A stretch of DNA of 64,000 bases from Shewanella denitrificans OS217 (GCF_000013765.1 NC_007954.1:124001-188000), one strand, 5' to 3'. Counted from the first letter of the stretch, positions 35,801-42,967 are shown. A program made the numbers and translations. Notes: a model not told the origin generated them from the letters alone.

Positions 35801-37366
35801 TCTGCTATCACTGCCAATAATGAGACCACCCGCTTTACTTATGGTGCCGATCGCAATCGTTATAAACGCGAGAATATCAAAGAGGGTAAAACACGCACGA
35901 GTTTCTATTTTGGTAACATTGAACTTAATCAAAATGAACTCGGTACCGGCTATGATCTAAAGCGCTATATTGCAGGCTATGGTTTGCAAACCCACTATGC
36001 GTCGACAGGGGTAAAGCAATTACAGTATTTGCTTAAAGACCATTTAGGCTCTATCGATGTGGTGTTAAATGACAGCAATGCCATTGTGGGAGCCATGAGC
36101 TTTGGGGCATTTGGTGAGCGCCGAGCCGCAGAGAATTGGTCACCTTGGTCAGCGGCGCAATTTTCGAATAAGATCAGCGAGCTTAGAGCGATAAGCATTC
36201 GTGGCTTTACCGGGCACGAGCATGTGGACCATGCCAACATTATCCACATGAATGGCCGAATATATGACAGTTATACTGGCCGTTTTATGCAAGCCGATCC
36301 TATGGTGCAAGCACCTGAAAATGGCCAAAATTTAAATCGCTATAGCTATGTGCTTAATAACCCTTTGAGTTACACAGATCCCAGTGGCTACTTCTTCAGT
36401 AAGCTGTGGGATAACATTAAGCCTTTCGTTGGTGTGATAGTCGGCGTTGCGTTAGGTGCTTTTTGCGGCGGGTGTACCGCCCCTATGATTGGCGCTTTAG
36501 CTGGCGCCGCAGGGGCTGCCGCGAATGGGGGCAACATAGTGATAGGTGCATTTGTGGGGGCCTTTTCTGCGGGTGCTTTCGGCGAAATAGGCAGCTCACT
36601 ACCCTTTGATTCTAGTCCGGTTGCCAATGTGTTCGCGAAGGGTGTCGTCGGCGCCTTTACTAATGGCATACAAGGGGGCGAGTTAGGCCATGGCTTCCTC
36701 AGTGCCGGTTTCGGCGGCGTAGTCTCTGGTAATATCATGGGCATAGGTGGCGGCGCCGAAGCCTACATGCCAGTACGCACCTTAATTGCGGCGATAGCCG
36801 GTGGCACAATCTCTAGGTTGACTGGGGGTAAGTTTGCTAACGGCGCCACAACAGCTGGCTTTGCACACTTGTTTAATGCTGAGAGTGCGAAGACAGTTAC
36901 ATCTGATAGTGATTATGATGGTGAAAGTGAACTCATTGGTGAAAAAAGAGCTGCCTTTGAAAGTGAATTTAAAGAAATGCAAAAGGAAGTACGAAATTTG
37001 AAATCCTTTAGTGGTAAAGGCGGATTAGACAAAGCGACAAAATTTTTAGAAAAAAGAGTTCACCAGTTAGCGGTCAAATATGATGTAGAGATTAACGCCA
37101 ATTTAAGCCAAGCGACAAACGGCTTATGGGCTATCGATGGTATAGGAACTAGTTATAACCGTCATGGAGTTAATGTAATTGCTGCTAACATTGGTACCGC
37201 TAAAGGTTGGACTTGGAAAGCAAACTGGCATTCTCATGGTGCTGGTTATAATACAAATATAAAGGCTGATACTTACGTATCAAATCAAATGGCGCAGGCC
37301 GGATATAATTTAAGATGGTTTTATACAACTCAAAGCGGTTTCTCAGCTGTTACAAAGGAATTTTAA
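29873..37366 (+). CDS. Large exported SpvB/FG-GAP/YD-repeat RHS protein with JAMM-like toxin tip
   Basis: The 2,497-residue protein starts with signal peptide 'KKLAFISVCFLLEAISFKANA'. Domains in order: Fn3-like region (about 150-250); SpvB/TcB-type N-terminal domain (about 392-640, 'GAATFNMPLSFPVGIASVTP'); seven FG-GAP-like repeats such as 'DINGDGLSDLVY' (about 722-1070); a TcB middle-like part; YD repeats (about 1405-1995); RHS core ('YLLKDHLGSIDVVLND', 'GRIYDSYTGRFMQADP'); a Gly/Ala hydrophobic segment (2179-2338); and a 160-residue tip. The tip has His2453-x-His2455 in 'NWHSHGAG' and Asp2466 at the JAMM spacing, suggesting a metallopeptidase-like toxin, but Ile replaces the usual Ser. ATG 29873 has AAGGA 8 bases upstream; ATG 29864 and 29804 are alternatives. 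Confidence 0.88.
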   Translation: MFKKLAFISVCFLLEAISFKANAISDGGISKVYMGEGKFSLSIYSDPFTNQPMAVAPCDVETQSNKLVSTSISINRAVPLPIDGNYPIDNCGTTKWYRTKVATLTPIPGELLAGSNNSITQGLLDLGEYQYRYQSCTASGYCQGYSTPLTITVQPITKPEQLLLQTPSNSSVELTWSLPNRISLRDQDSVVEQSVNGAAWTKVYVGKQTSIILPTSVGQYQFRIKTCSFASCSDYALSNSINRSGGTIEQLNYSIHKDANGNIYLVRPATFIPISGDIFIPLFIADKGNVIVMTKNGASWSLTEITYEEFIALQTNIVREASVRYENLTGNTSLDLIISLSGNFADSIVVNDINATTHEATYWDCSESVCVVAGSPEAVPAVQVAPIPSINVASSSVGITSGDFRVDESGAATFNMPLSFPVGIASVTPQMSLSYNSNSGNGELGIGSSIVGLSSITRCRSTFEQDGVSGTLTLTKADRFCINGRKLVLKKNTGEYGAAGSEYATEVDSFISVVAVGSSGNGPDHFEVTHKDGRFETYGQAGNSQLFGFDGDTIETWYLSSQQDNLKLDDNKISYCYINGGLNCRSTSMLAGNNEILIDTISYSGNTVEFNYQHRTDVSQGYSLGTLKEQTLRLEDVLVKNHNNVPLTKYLTSYDYNVASGFSQLLSLVQCNGSGNSCLQPIRFNWKPANPYLMSTGRCFSTDPNPYVSDTGTCKLPKTDGTFYGAKPIDFNADGFVDLSYLVAEGSYYYLNFLLNNNGVLTGENAPHSNSSERLYFSNDNTPEWHIIDANGDGYQDVLLKRKRTTKYTSQANPEQWFLYQNSGKTDHRERLFTPVEFDLPTFENKALVVAVYDYDGDGLADVIAGRKDGTTYGYRKNNGNGFDAFVTLHVNGSSRNQVEFDKSIYGDFNGDGKVDRIYKSRPNYTQCDPGRTCTVDWRLNGSFISTNMINVVVGDINGDGLSDLVYEYGVHNKIRTRYATGKGFTDGETLSLEEGFKHVQLVDINADSRADLVYYIPSTRRFKYHLSTANGFSDSELLDASVSAGTNVDQVFVVDINGDGLNDISYVDISAKSLKIIRGQSQPDNEVNKVSSIVDGYGQSTAIKYRTMLDKTVYQVSQAQDSPFYTPENLNLLNWGRGSRIFNLLSPMSLVASTENRQQRVNYKYYKALLQGGGRGFLGFGHIESRYYKSGSEFKTTTSYRQDFPFTGMAEVTFRYYGDISLGSVINKLKLERTIAPFQPVIEKVTENNSSISSASLLQSLSKKITQRQYDLFGNITQEQVTTTDYANSNQVTTQVVDNEYGSTDEYKRFGRLTKTTVTHGVTGQNTIMRESEFTYLSNLLLENEIIEPNGGNELYLQTHYNYDSLGNVIKTSVCSKHFETTCGAGQQNTNDPLSIHRSTVNNYDAQGRYLISSGNDLFIEARFKNFNAFGQPQTILDANNKAADVRYDDFGNEYFKRDGTGSSQHTTKAWSSDSASIAAPSIAEDYFYVIGISAQGAPSKWQYINDNGQMIAEVSQGFSEDIYQGHKYDAYGRKTHESIPSTLSVALYGPVWVRTGYDVFDRVISTTTPERVTQFTYDNRVTSSTVSNAAGAIHTFSQSSSKQIDAQGRLLYVIDNDNQRLDYTYDAMGNLLTVTGVDQQVTTNQYDAKGYQKEWMNDPDSGEWHYSYNALGELVSQTDAKQQSISYTYDALGRTLSRTDAEGTAQWRFIDTRPHLLKQETTTGYVKQYQYDDFGRQIQTQLVLNAEQQFFVESQTYDQFGRVFQKFDASGDFQGIRYHYNDRGYVFKHQEAREGMNGEVYYTINAINALGQITDESLGNGAHVVKNYSNLTGKLNGLAGSHQNQTYSFDGLGNLKQRINYNRTVNGQALTEEFDYDSLNRLETVQLNGIETLGLTYEGNGNILSKSNVEAGARYQYATQAAQCNATTDVVAGPHALTQVGQLSYCYDANGNQTRTFSGTNQTRAVSYTSFDKVSAITANNETTRFTYGADRNRYKRENIKEGKTRTSFYFGNIELNQNELGTGYDLKRYIAGYGLQTHYASTGVKQLQYLLKDHLGSIDVVLNDSNAIVGAMSFGAFGERRAAENWSPWSAAQFSNKISELRAISIRGFTGHEHVDHANIIHMNGRIYDSYTGRFMQADPMVQAPENGQNLNRYSYVLNNPLSYTDPSGYFFSKLWDNIKPFVGVIVGVALGAFCGGCTAPMIGALAGAAGAAANGGNIVIGAFVGAFSAGAFGEIGSSLPFDSSPVANVFAKGVVGAFTNGIQGGELGHGFLSAGFGGVVSGNIMGIGGGAEAYMPVRTLIAAIAGGTISRLTGGKFANGATTAGFAHLFNAESAKTVTSDSDYDGESELIGEKRAAFESEFKEMQKEVRNLKSFSGKGGLDKATKFLEKRVHQLAVKYDVEINANLSQATNGLWAIDGIGTSYNRHGVNVIAANIGTAKGWTWKANWHSHGAGYNTNIKADTYVSNQMAQAGYNLRWFYTTQSGFSAVTKEF
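36409..36885. repeat. 477-bp homology block, copy 2 (inside RHS2)
   Basis: This block lies in frame within the large RHS gene between the core and the toxin tip, and matches the orphan fragment at 26509-26985. The match ends at the codons for 'HLFNAE', the border between shared and variable sequence. Confidence 0.93.
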
Positions 37367-37367
37367 G

Positions 37368-37853
37368 ATGAGGGTTAATCATTATTTATGTAAGATAATC
37401 ACATTCCTGTTTGTTTTTTATATTTCTCAGTCAACTGCCGAGGCAATTAAACATCCAAACAGATACATGGTTGGTGATATATTGGATGATTCTGAAAATG
37501 ATTTGTCAGGGCAGTATATTGTAGTTGATGGTTTTATTTTATTTGAAAGTGGAATGTCAGAAGTTGCGTATTTATACGAAAACATCTCCGACTTCATTTT
37601 GGGTAGAAAGTTTGTCTATGTTGAATTGACAAAAAGTGATTATAACGAATATAAACATCTTGATTTTTGTGGTGTAGGTGTTTTAGGTTATGCTGGTAGA
37701 AATGGATTATCTAATAATCTATTGATTACCAAAATTAAAAAAATCACTGCAAGCGAAACAGTTTTAGCTTTAGCGGAAGGATCATTTAATTACAAAACAA
37801 GGGCGCCAAAACCTGATTATCAGTGTTACTTAAAGCGCATTCTTCATAAATAA
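37368..37853 (+). CDS. Candidate exported immunity protein for the RHS2 tip
   Basis: The 161-residue protein starts one base after the RHS2 stop codon. It has a signal peptide ('ITFLFVFYISQSTAEA') and a mature part with alternating strands ('GQYIVVDGFILFESG', 'FVYVELTKSDYNEY', 'NLLITKIKKITAS') and a few Cys. Position, size and the tight junction argue that it protects against the RHS2 tip; export suggests that neutralisation occurs in the periplasm. I do not recognise the family. Confidence 0.6.
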   Translation: MRVNHYLCKIITFLFVFYISQSTAEAIKHPNRYMVGDILDDSENDLSGQYIVVDGFILFESGMSEVAYLYENISDFILGRKFVYVELTKSDYNEYKHLDFCGVGVLGYAGRNGLSNNLLITKIKKITASETVLALAEGSFNYKTRAPKPDYQCYLKRILHK

Positions 37854-38156
37854 AATAAGAAATATTTGGCCAGATTGCTCAAAAATAGCAAAGTCGATGA
37901 GTTAGTCAGCTTCGAACTGTGTGGAAATATGGAAATATATGAACGCACCCGGTGAGTCAAGGCAATAATCTGCTCACCGAAGGCTTTTTTGGCCTTAGTT
38001 TTCTGTTCAACGGCTGCACACTTGAGTTTTTTGTGAAGGTCTTTTTGTATATATACCTTGAAAGACACTGTAGGCTGCGAAGTGGATAGTCTTAATTGAA
38101 GTCTTAATGTGTATTAACCAAGAAACCATGATGCTTAACATCCCTAAAAGGTCACA
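37854..38156. other. Intergenic region after the RHS2 module
   Basis: About 300 bases without a supported gene. It contains the module-border terminator hairpin at 37950-37990. An AAAGG lies 5 bases before the ATG of the first broken array gene at 38157. Confidence 0.6.
37950..37990 (+). terminator. Terminator-like hairpin after RHS2 module
   Basis: CGGTGAG (37950-37956) pairs with CTCACCG (37973-37979), followed by AAGGC and six T residues. It is homologous, with its flanks, to the hairpin at 27886-27937. Confidence 0.75.
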
Positions 38157-38512
38157 ATGTATATGAAATTTATTAAAATAATGCTAACCGCAATAGTGCT
38201 ATTCGCTGCGAGCTTTACTGTTAACGCAGAGGTGAGTTCGGGCACTGTGACTGTGCTGCGAACCACTATGGATGGGCAGAAAACACTGTATTTTAAGATG
38301 AACCCCATGCCAGCAGGCGTCCCCAATGGTTATATGTAAGAGAAGGCTCAGGAAATGCGGCGGGCTGTCAGTTAATTACCGATGACACCATGTTGCAGCT
38401 GGCATACTCAAGCTTATTGGCAGCGAAAGCGGCGGCACTAAGGATTACTGTTGGCTATTGTACCGACAGTAACGGCTATGGCTTGGTTAACCAGTACATC
38501 GAATTAGACTAG
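38157..38512 (+). pseudogene. Small secreted protein, array family member 3 (frameshifted)
   Basis: The frame from ATG 38157 encodes a signal peptide ('MLTAIVLFAASFTVNAEV') and first strands, then stops at 38337-38339. A second frame beginning in the same CCCCAATGG stretch reads 'WLYVREGSGNAAGCQLITDD', then a family helix 'AYSSLLAAKAAA', strand 'LRITVGYC', and ends at TAG 38510-38512. Joining the frames gives a normal array protein, so a one-base indel near 38322-38330 broke it. It could be a recent mutation or a sequencing error at the C run. Confidence 0.8.
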
Positions 38513-38750
38513 GACTTATGGCCAAACGCTTTAGTCAATAAATGCACAGTAATGTGTGATTGACGATTCACTCGTCCAATAATTCATACATTGTGGATCA
38601 CGGATTAACATGATTAGGGCTGGTTCTATATCAAATGGCTCTATATCAAATAAGCTTATGGTTATTGTGCAGCGTAAAGCGCCGTAATTGAATAAAATGG
38701 CATCAAGGCATGCACTTATTATTTGAATCCAAGCCTATAAGGTTTTAAAA

Positions 38751-39077
38751 ATGAAATATTTAATATTATTAGCCGTTGTTTGCCTCCTGTTGCCAAGCTT
38801 TGCCTCGGCGGGTGAGTTGACGAAAGGTGCCACTATTTTAGAGGTGGCTAACCATGCGACAGGCAGTGGTAAGAATTTTGCCATACAAGTTGAAGGTGGC
38901 ATTGGGCCTTGCAATGGCTGGATATACTTTTTGGAGGACAGTGCCGCGTCAGCGGCTACTTATTCACAAGCATTTTCCATCGCATTAACGGCCTTTAGCA
39001 GCGATAAAAAAGTCAGGGTGCATAACTTTACTGACGACGCTTGTACTGGGGCGCGATTTATTTCCATTAGTAAATAA
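38751..39077 (+). CDS. Small secreted protein, array family member 4
   Basis: A 108-residue protein with signal peptide 'LILLAVVCLLLPSFASAG'. The mature part has strands 'GATILEVANHATGS', 'NFAIQVEGG', first Cys in 'GPCNGWIYFLED', the helix 'YSQAFSIALTAFSSDK', strand 'KVRVHNFTDDAC' with the second Cys, and a final strand 'RFISISK'. This is one of the clearest examples of the array plan. It stands alone with about 240 bases upstream, followed by a short hairpin at 39081-39100. Function unknown. Confidence 0.85.
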   Translation: MKYLILLAVVCLLLPSFASAGELTKGATILEVANHATGSGKNFAIQVEGGIGPCNGWIYFLEDSAASAATYSQAFSIALTAFSSDKKVRVHNFTDDACTGARFISISK

Positions 39078-39080
39078 TTG

Positions 39081-39100
39081 CAGCACCATTACTGGTGCTG
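39081..39100 (+). terminator. Hairpin after array member 4 (weak terminator)
   Basis: CAGCACCA (39081-39088) pairs perfectly with TGGTGCTG (39093-39100), but no proper T-run follows, so termination is uncertain. Confidence 0.35.
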
Positions 39101-39269
39101 TCACTACCTTTCCTGTCTGCAGTTATTATCCTTCTATAAAAAATTAGCCCTGTGGTTTAACGACAGCAAAGATTGTAGCACCGCCAGTCATCCAACATGG
39201 TTGGCGTTAACGGGTTGGTATTTTGACCCTCAATTAAACGATTAATACTTTTTACCCTGTGGAGATAAG

Positions 39270-39581
39270 ATGTTCAAATTTGTAACGATACTATTGTTAA
39301 GCCTATTACTAACCTCGTACAGCGCGAGCGCGGCGGTAACTTGTACTGGCACCGTAGATCAAATCTATAAGTGGAACAGTATGGAGCGGGTGTCGATCAT
39401 GTTAAGTTCCACAAATAAATGGATCAATATGCCGACTAAGACAGATGAAGCCATGGCATTGATGGCGTTTGCAGCCAACAAACCCGTGTCTTTGTATTGG
39501 GCGGCCACAGATGTCACAACTTGCAAAGATGGTTGGGAGCATAATCGCAGCCTAGAAGGTTACTGGGTGATAATGAAATAG
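39270..39581 (+). CDS. Small secreted protein, array family member 5
   Basis: A 103-residue protein with signal peptide 'VTILLLSLLLTSYSASA'. The mature protein starts 'AVTCTGTVDQIYKW', so its first Cys is near the N-terminus rather than just before the helix. The helix 'DEAMALMAFAANK', strand 'PVSLYWAATDVTTC' and second Cys match the array plan. A strong GGAG lies before the ATG. Function unknown. Confidence 0.82.
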   Translation: MFKFVTILLLSLLLTSYSASAAVTCTGTVDQIYKWNSMERVSIMLSSTNKWINMPTKTDEAMALMAFAANKPVSLYWAATDVTTCKDGWEHNRSLEGYWVIMK

Positions 39582-39667
39582 GGTTCAGTGAACGCTTGGG
39601 ATTGGCGAATGCGTTTGAACTGTTTGTTTAAACCGGCGTCATGAAGGATCATTTTAAGGAGATTGTT

Positions 39668-40006
39668 GTGCGCGTTACTATTTTATTATCCTTGTGTGGT
39701 TTATTGGTAAGCAGTTTTTCCGCCTTTTCAGCGACTGAAACAACTGCAACCACCAGTATAAATCGGTTGATATCTTACAACCAATACGGCGGTGGCGATG
39801 TAGCATTTACTGTTGTGCATCCATCTGCTGGTTGTGATGGTTATTGGATTAACAAGGCGGATCCTGGTTTCGATGCCAATATGAGTATGATTTTAGCCGC
39901 CTATCACGCCAAAGCTCCAGTGCGGGTTCATGGCCTTAACGATCAAAAATGGCAAGGCACTGGTAGCTTTTGGTGCAAGCTGTATGCAATCGAGCACATT
40001 CAATAG
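39668..40006 (+). CDS. Small secreted protein, array family member 6
   Basis: A 112-residue protein starting at GTG 39668 with signal peptide 'RVTILLSLCGLLVSSFSAFS'. GTG is preferred to ATG 39641 because AAGGAG lies 6 bases before it. The mature part has 'SINRLISYNQYGGGDVAFTV', first Cys in 'SAGCDGYWINK', helix 'NMSMILAAYHAK', strand 'PVRVHGLND', and second Cys in 'FWCKLYAIEHIQ'. The next gene begins 14 bases downstream. Function unknown. Confidence 0.83.
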   Translation: MRVTILLSLCGLLVSSFSAFSATETTATTSINRLISYNQYGGGDVAFTVVHPSAGCDGYWINKADPGFDANMSMILAAYHAKAPVRVHGLNDQKWQGTGSFWCKLYAIEHIQ

Positions 40007-40020
40007 GAGCTGTGACTACT

Positions 40021-40746
40021 ATGATTAACAGCTTTAAAGCGATAAAACGCTTGGGTTTGGGCTGCACATTTGTGTTTGGCGCTGTGTTGGTGAGTGGCTG
40101 TCAGTCGGCCCCCGAATTGGCTAAAGCGTCAGCACAAACACAGCCGAAAATTGAAATAGGTTTTACTGAACCTAAGCAGATAGTGTTTCAGGGTAAAGGC
40201 GCGGGTGCCGGTATTGCATTAATGTCCGCCATGGGGCCGGTGGGGATTGCCGTTGGGGTGGCAATCGATGCGGGTATTGCTAAGGACATAGGCACGGTAT
40301 CAATGCAACAAGGTTTTGATATTGACGCCATGTTACAACAGGGTTTAAGCGCCGCAACCACCCAAGACTACCAACTTAAGATCAGTGCTGCTGAGCCTAG
40401 TTCCGTTTCTGAAAATGAGCCTGCGGTTGAGCTCTCAACTGAACACACGACTGAGCCCTCGACTGAACTCTCTATTGAAGATGCGGCCAAGGTGCCCAAG
40501 CTACAGTTAGTGCGCTTTGGCTATAAAATTGTCCCAGGTGAAAATGATGCCACTAGTGCTGAGTTAATAATCCAGTGGCATGACAATAACCATGCCCTGC
40601 AGCAGATCCATTATCCCAATGACTTTGAACTATCCCCCAATGCGCCACTAGCGCAGCTGCGTACCGATGGCAAGCTTGCAAATAAGCTGATGCAAGCGGC
40701 GATACAGGCCATGTGGCAGCGTTATTTCGAACAAACCACACCTTAA
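40021..40746 (+). CDS. Predicted outer-membrane or periplasmic lipoprotein
   Basis: The 241-residue product begins 'MINSFKAIKRLGLGC...VFGAVLVSGCQSA' with a lipobox (LVSGC), so it should be lipidated at Cys. The mature part contains a Gly/Ala-rich hydrophobic stretch ('GAGAGIALMSAMGPVGIAVGVAI'), an acidic Ser/Thr/Glu/Pro linker with repeated 'EPS/ELS' units, and a C-terminal domain ending 'QAAIQAMWQRYFEQTTP'. It does not match the small secreted family in plan or length. It sits within the array, 14 bases after member 6, and may be co-transcribed. Function unknown. Confidence 0.8.
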   Translation: MINSFKAIKRLGLGCTFVFGAVLVSGCQSAPELAKASAQTQPKIEIGFTEPKQIVFQGKGAGAGIALMSAMGPVGIAVGVAIDAGIAKDIGTVSMQQGFDIDAMLQQGLSAATTQDYQLKISAAEPSSVSENEPAVELSTEHTTEPSTELSIEDAAKVPKLQLVRFGYKIVPGENDATSAELIIQWHDNNHALQQIHYPNDFELSPNAPLAQLRTDGKLANKLMQAAIQAMWQRYFEQTTP

Positions 40747-40780
40747 ACTTTTAATCGATTCAGTCTCAGGAAAGAGCGTA

Positions 40781-41128
40781 ATGAAAAAATTATTAATCGT
40801 ATTATTACTTGGTTTTTGCGTTAATGCTAATGCCGACCACTACTACCGCAATGTGACCATAACAGGTGCAGGGATATATGGCAGTGGCGGTAAGAGCATT
40901 TTGTTTGTTGATTTTATCGGTGATAAAGCTGGCATGACAGCTTGTGCAACGACCAAGCGACTCGCTATTGATAGCAGCACGCCACAGTTTAAATAACTGG
41001 TCGCCATAGCTCTAATGGCCTATGCCAAGGCGGATACTAAGGTCGATATTCTAGTGAATGACAGTTGCAATTACTGGGGTAATGCCGAAGATATAGCCGG
41101 CATAAAAATGGGCGACATGCCCTGGTAA
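40781..41128 (+). pseudogene. Small secreted protein, array family member 7 (in-frame stop)
   Basis: The frame has a signal peptide ('LLIVLLLGFCVNANA') and array-type strands, then a TAA at 40994-40996. The same frame continues for 43 more codons with the usual helix 'LVAIALMAYAKADT', strand 'KVDILVNDSC', and 'WGNAEDIAGIK', ending at TAA 41126-41128. One C-to-T change (CAA to TAA, Gln) explains the break, so inactivation appears very recent or could be a sequencing error. Confidence 0.85.
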
Positions 41129-41200
41129 GATGTTAATTTAGCGAGTAAATGTAATAGTGTATCTAGTAAGTAAATGGACGGATTTTTAAAGGATGAAACA

Positions 41201-41551
41201 ATGATTAAGAAAATGAAATGTTTATCAACACTATTACTAGTGTCTGCCGTTGGATTAATGGCGCCCACGACTGTATTGGCCAGCAATCAGACTGGCATAG
41301 TGAAAAAAGTGCTTGTCAGGACTGATGGCCTACATTGGTTTTACCTTGAGGGTGCACGCAGCGAGCGTCCAGCTTGTAGCGCTCAGCATGAGTATTGGAT
41401 GATTAAAGATGAAAACTCAGTATACGGTAAGAGTCAGTTTTCTATGTTACTAACGGCGTATGCCAGTAAATCAAAGGTAACCATTAATGGTAATGGTACC
41501 TGCTCTCGCTGGGGCGATGGCGAAGACATTAATACAATTATTCTTGAATAA
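41201..41551 (+). CDS. Small secreted protein, array family member 8
   Basis: A 116-residue protein; ATG 41201 follows AAGGA at a normal distance, whereas ATG 41174 does not. Signal peptide 'CLSTLLLVSAVGLMAPTTVLA'. The mature part is the array archetype: strand 'GIVKKVLVRTDG', strand 'HWFYLEGA', first Cys in 'PACSAQHEYWMIKD', helix 'FSMLLTAYASKS', strand 'KVTINGNGTC' with the second Cys, then 'WGDGEDINTIILE'. Member 9 follows 17 bases later, a likely two-gene operon. Function unknown. Confidence 0.86.
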   Translation: MIKKMKCLSTLLLVSAVGLMAPTTVLASNQTGIVKKVLVRTDGLHWFYLEGARSERPACSAQHEYWMIKDENSVYGKSQFSMLLTAYASKSKVTINGNGTCSRWGDGEDINTIILE

Positions 41552-41568
41552 AGAGGCGAGAAATATTT

Positions 41569-41916
41569 ATGGGTGCAAAAAACATAATAAGTGTCTTATT
41601 TATCTTTCTAGCAATGATGGTTTCTTCTGCGCAGGCAAGTAGTGTCAATCCGACTCAAATTACTGGCGTCTTGGTTGGGCCTAACTATGGGACTAACGTT
41701 ATTTTAACCATCAGTAACAAGCCAGCCCAAGTCCCAGCTTGCCAAACTAACCCTGGGTATAATTATGTATTTGATGCCAGCACAGAAGTTGGACAAATCA
41801 CCTTAAGCGTGGTTCTTACTGCATATGCTTCAGGGAAGAATGTTTGGTTAGCTGGAAGCGATCAATGTGATGTCTATTCTGGAATAGAAACATTAAAGCA
41901 TATCGTAACCAATTAA
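41569..41916 (+). CDS. Small secreted protein, array family member 9
   Basis: A 115-residue protein with signal peptide 'ISVLFIFLAMMVSSAQA'. The mature part has strand 'QITGVLVGPNYGTNVILTIS', first Cys in 'PACQTNPGYNYVFD', helix 'TLSVVLTAYASGK', strand 'NVWLAGSDQC' with the second Cys, and 'GIETLKHIVTN'. It is close in sequence and spacing to member 8. Function unknown. Confidence 0.85.
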   Translation: MGAKNIISVLFIFLAMMVSSAQASSVNPTQITGVLVGPNYGTNVILTISNKPAQVPACQTNPGYNYVFDASTEVGQITLSVVLTAYASGKNVWLAGSDQCDVYSGIETLKHIVTN

Positions 41917-42071
41917 AGCTTCTGGGCTATGAGATCGTAAGTGGAGCTTATTGTTTACCGTTTATGATTCATAACCCCTTGGACTGCAATTAGCATGTAA
42001 TTTTTAAAGGCTTCTTGATTACATAATTATTATTTTTAACAGTGCTCTATTATCTACAGGATGTACTCGTA

Positions 42072-42431
42072 ATGTTGAACAAGCTCAGCTCAATAATATT
42101 GTTACTCTCGGTTAGTTTAAGTGCAGTAGCAAATCCAACCTGTCATGGAAAAGTATCAGGTGTATCGATCTCAGCTAGTGGCAGTGTATATGCGTCAGTA
42201 TCAAATGGTGGCAGCACAAAATTTACGGATGTCGTGTTTTGCAATCTGAACAAAAGCGTAGGGAACTATAATGGCGAATCCTGTAAGGGGTTGCTGTCTC
42301 TATTATTGTCAGGTTCGGCGATGCAAAAAAATGCGACGCTATGGTTTCAATCCGCTAGCTTTAATCATTGCACTCAAAGCTGGATGGAGCTGGATAAAAT
42401 AGGTTTTTATCACATAAGAATAGATGGCTAA
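42072..42431 (+). CDS. Small secreted protein, array family member 10 (divergent)
   Basis: A 119-residue protein; ATG 42072 gives the signal peptide 'SSIILLLSVSLSAVANPT'. The mature part has 'CHGKVSGVSISASGSVYASVS', further Cys in 'VVFCNLN' and 'ESCKGLLSLLLSGSAMQK', and strand 'NATLWFQSASFNHC'. The helix keeps the LLSLLLSGSA character but differs from the consensus AAY motif, so this is a divergent member. It has four Cys in the mature chain. Function unknown. Confidence 0.78.
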   Translation: MLNKLSSIILLLSVSLSAVANPTCHGKVSGVSISASGSVYASVSNGGSTKFTDVVFCNLNKSVGNYNGESCKGLLSLLLSGSAMQKNATLWFQSASFNHCTQSWMELDKIGFYHIRIDG

Positions 42432-42625
42432 AAAACTTCAGTCACTCCTTGAGTGCCATGTTCGGTATCTGTGTAGGGGATATTAATTGTTGATTTGGCT
42501 TGATTGGCGTGTTGTAAAGCCGAAGCTTAGCCACAAGTGATCATTGGAGTGGTGTAAAACAATAATAATTAGCATCGACTGGATGAATTAGAATATTTCT
42601 TAACTGAATGAATATGGAGTACGTT

Positions 42626-42967
42626 ATGAGGTCAGCGTTATGGTTATTATTGATAACCTTTTTATTTATCAGTAGGTGTTCGTATGCTGATACTACGGGG
42701 ACTATTAAACAAATGGTTTGCCACGATGCAAGTGTATCGCCAGTCTGTCATGTGTCCATGAATGGCACTGTGAATTTGGCTGCATGCGCGACATCCGGTT
42801 GGCATTATAGTTTTGTTGGCACTACCGCTGAAGGGAAGAATATGTTGTCAATTATACTGGCGGCGCAACTTTCAAAACAATTAATAACAATTGGCGGTAA
42901 AGGCACTTGCACTGTGGCCGGTGGTTCTGAAGATTTAAGGCATGTGTATATAACGACCGCCCCATAA
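42626..42967 (+). CDS. Small secreted protein, array family member 11
   Basis: A 113-residue protein; ATG 42626 is preferred to 42608 because GGAG lies 6 bases upstream. Signal peptide 'WLLLITFLFISRCSYA'. The mature part has 'TTGTIKQMVCHDASVSPVCH', first helix-proximal Cys in 'LAACATSGWHYSFVG', helix 'NMLSIILAAQLSK', strand 'QLITIGGKGTC' with the second Cys, and 'GGSEDLRHVYI'. Two additional Cys near the N-terminus could form a second disulfide. Function unknown. Confidence 0.83.
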   Translation: MRSALWLLLITFLFISRCSYADTTGTIKQMVCHDASVSPVCHVSMNGTVNLAACATSGWHYSFVGTTAEGKNMLSIILAAQLSKQLITIGGKGTCTVAGGSEDLRHVYITTAP

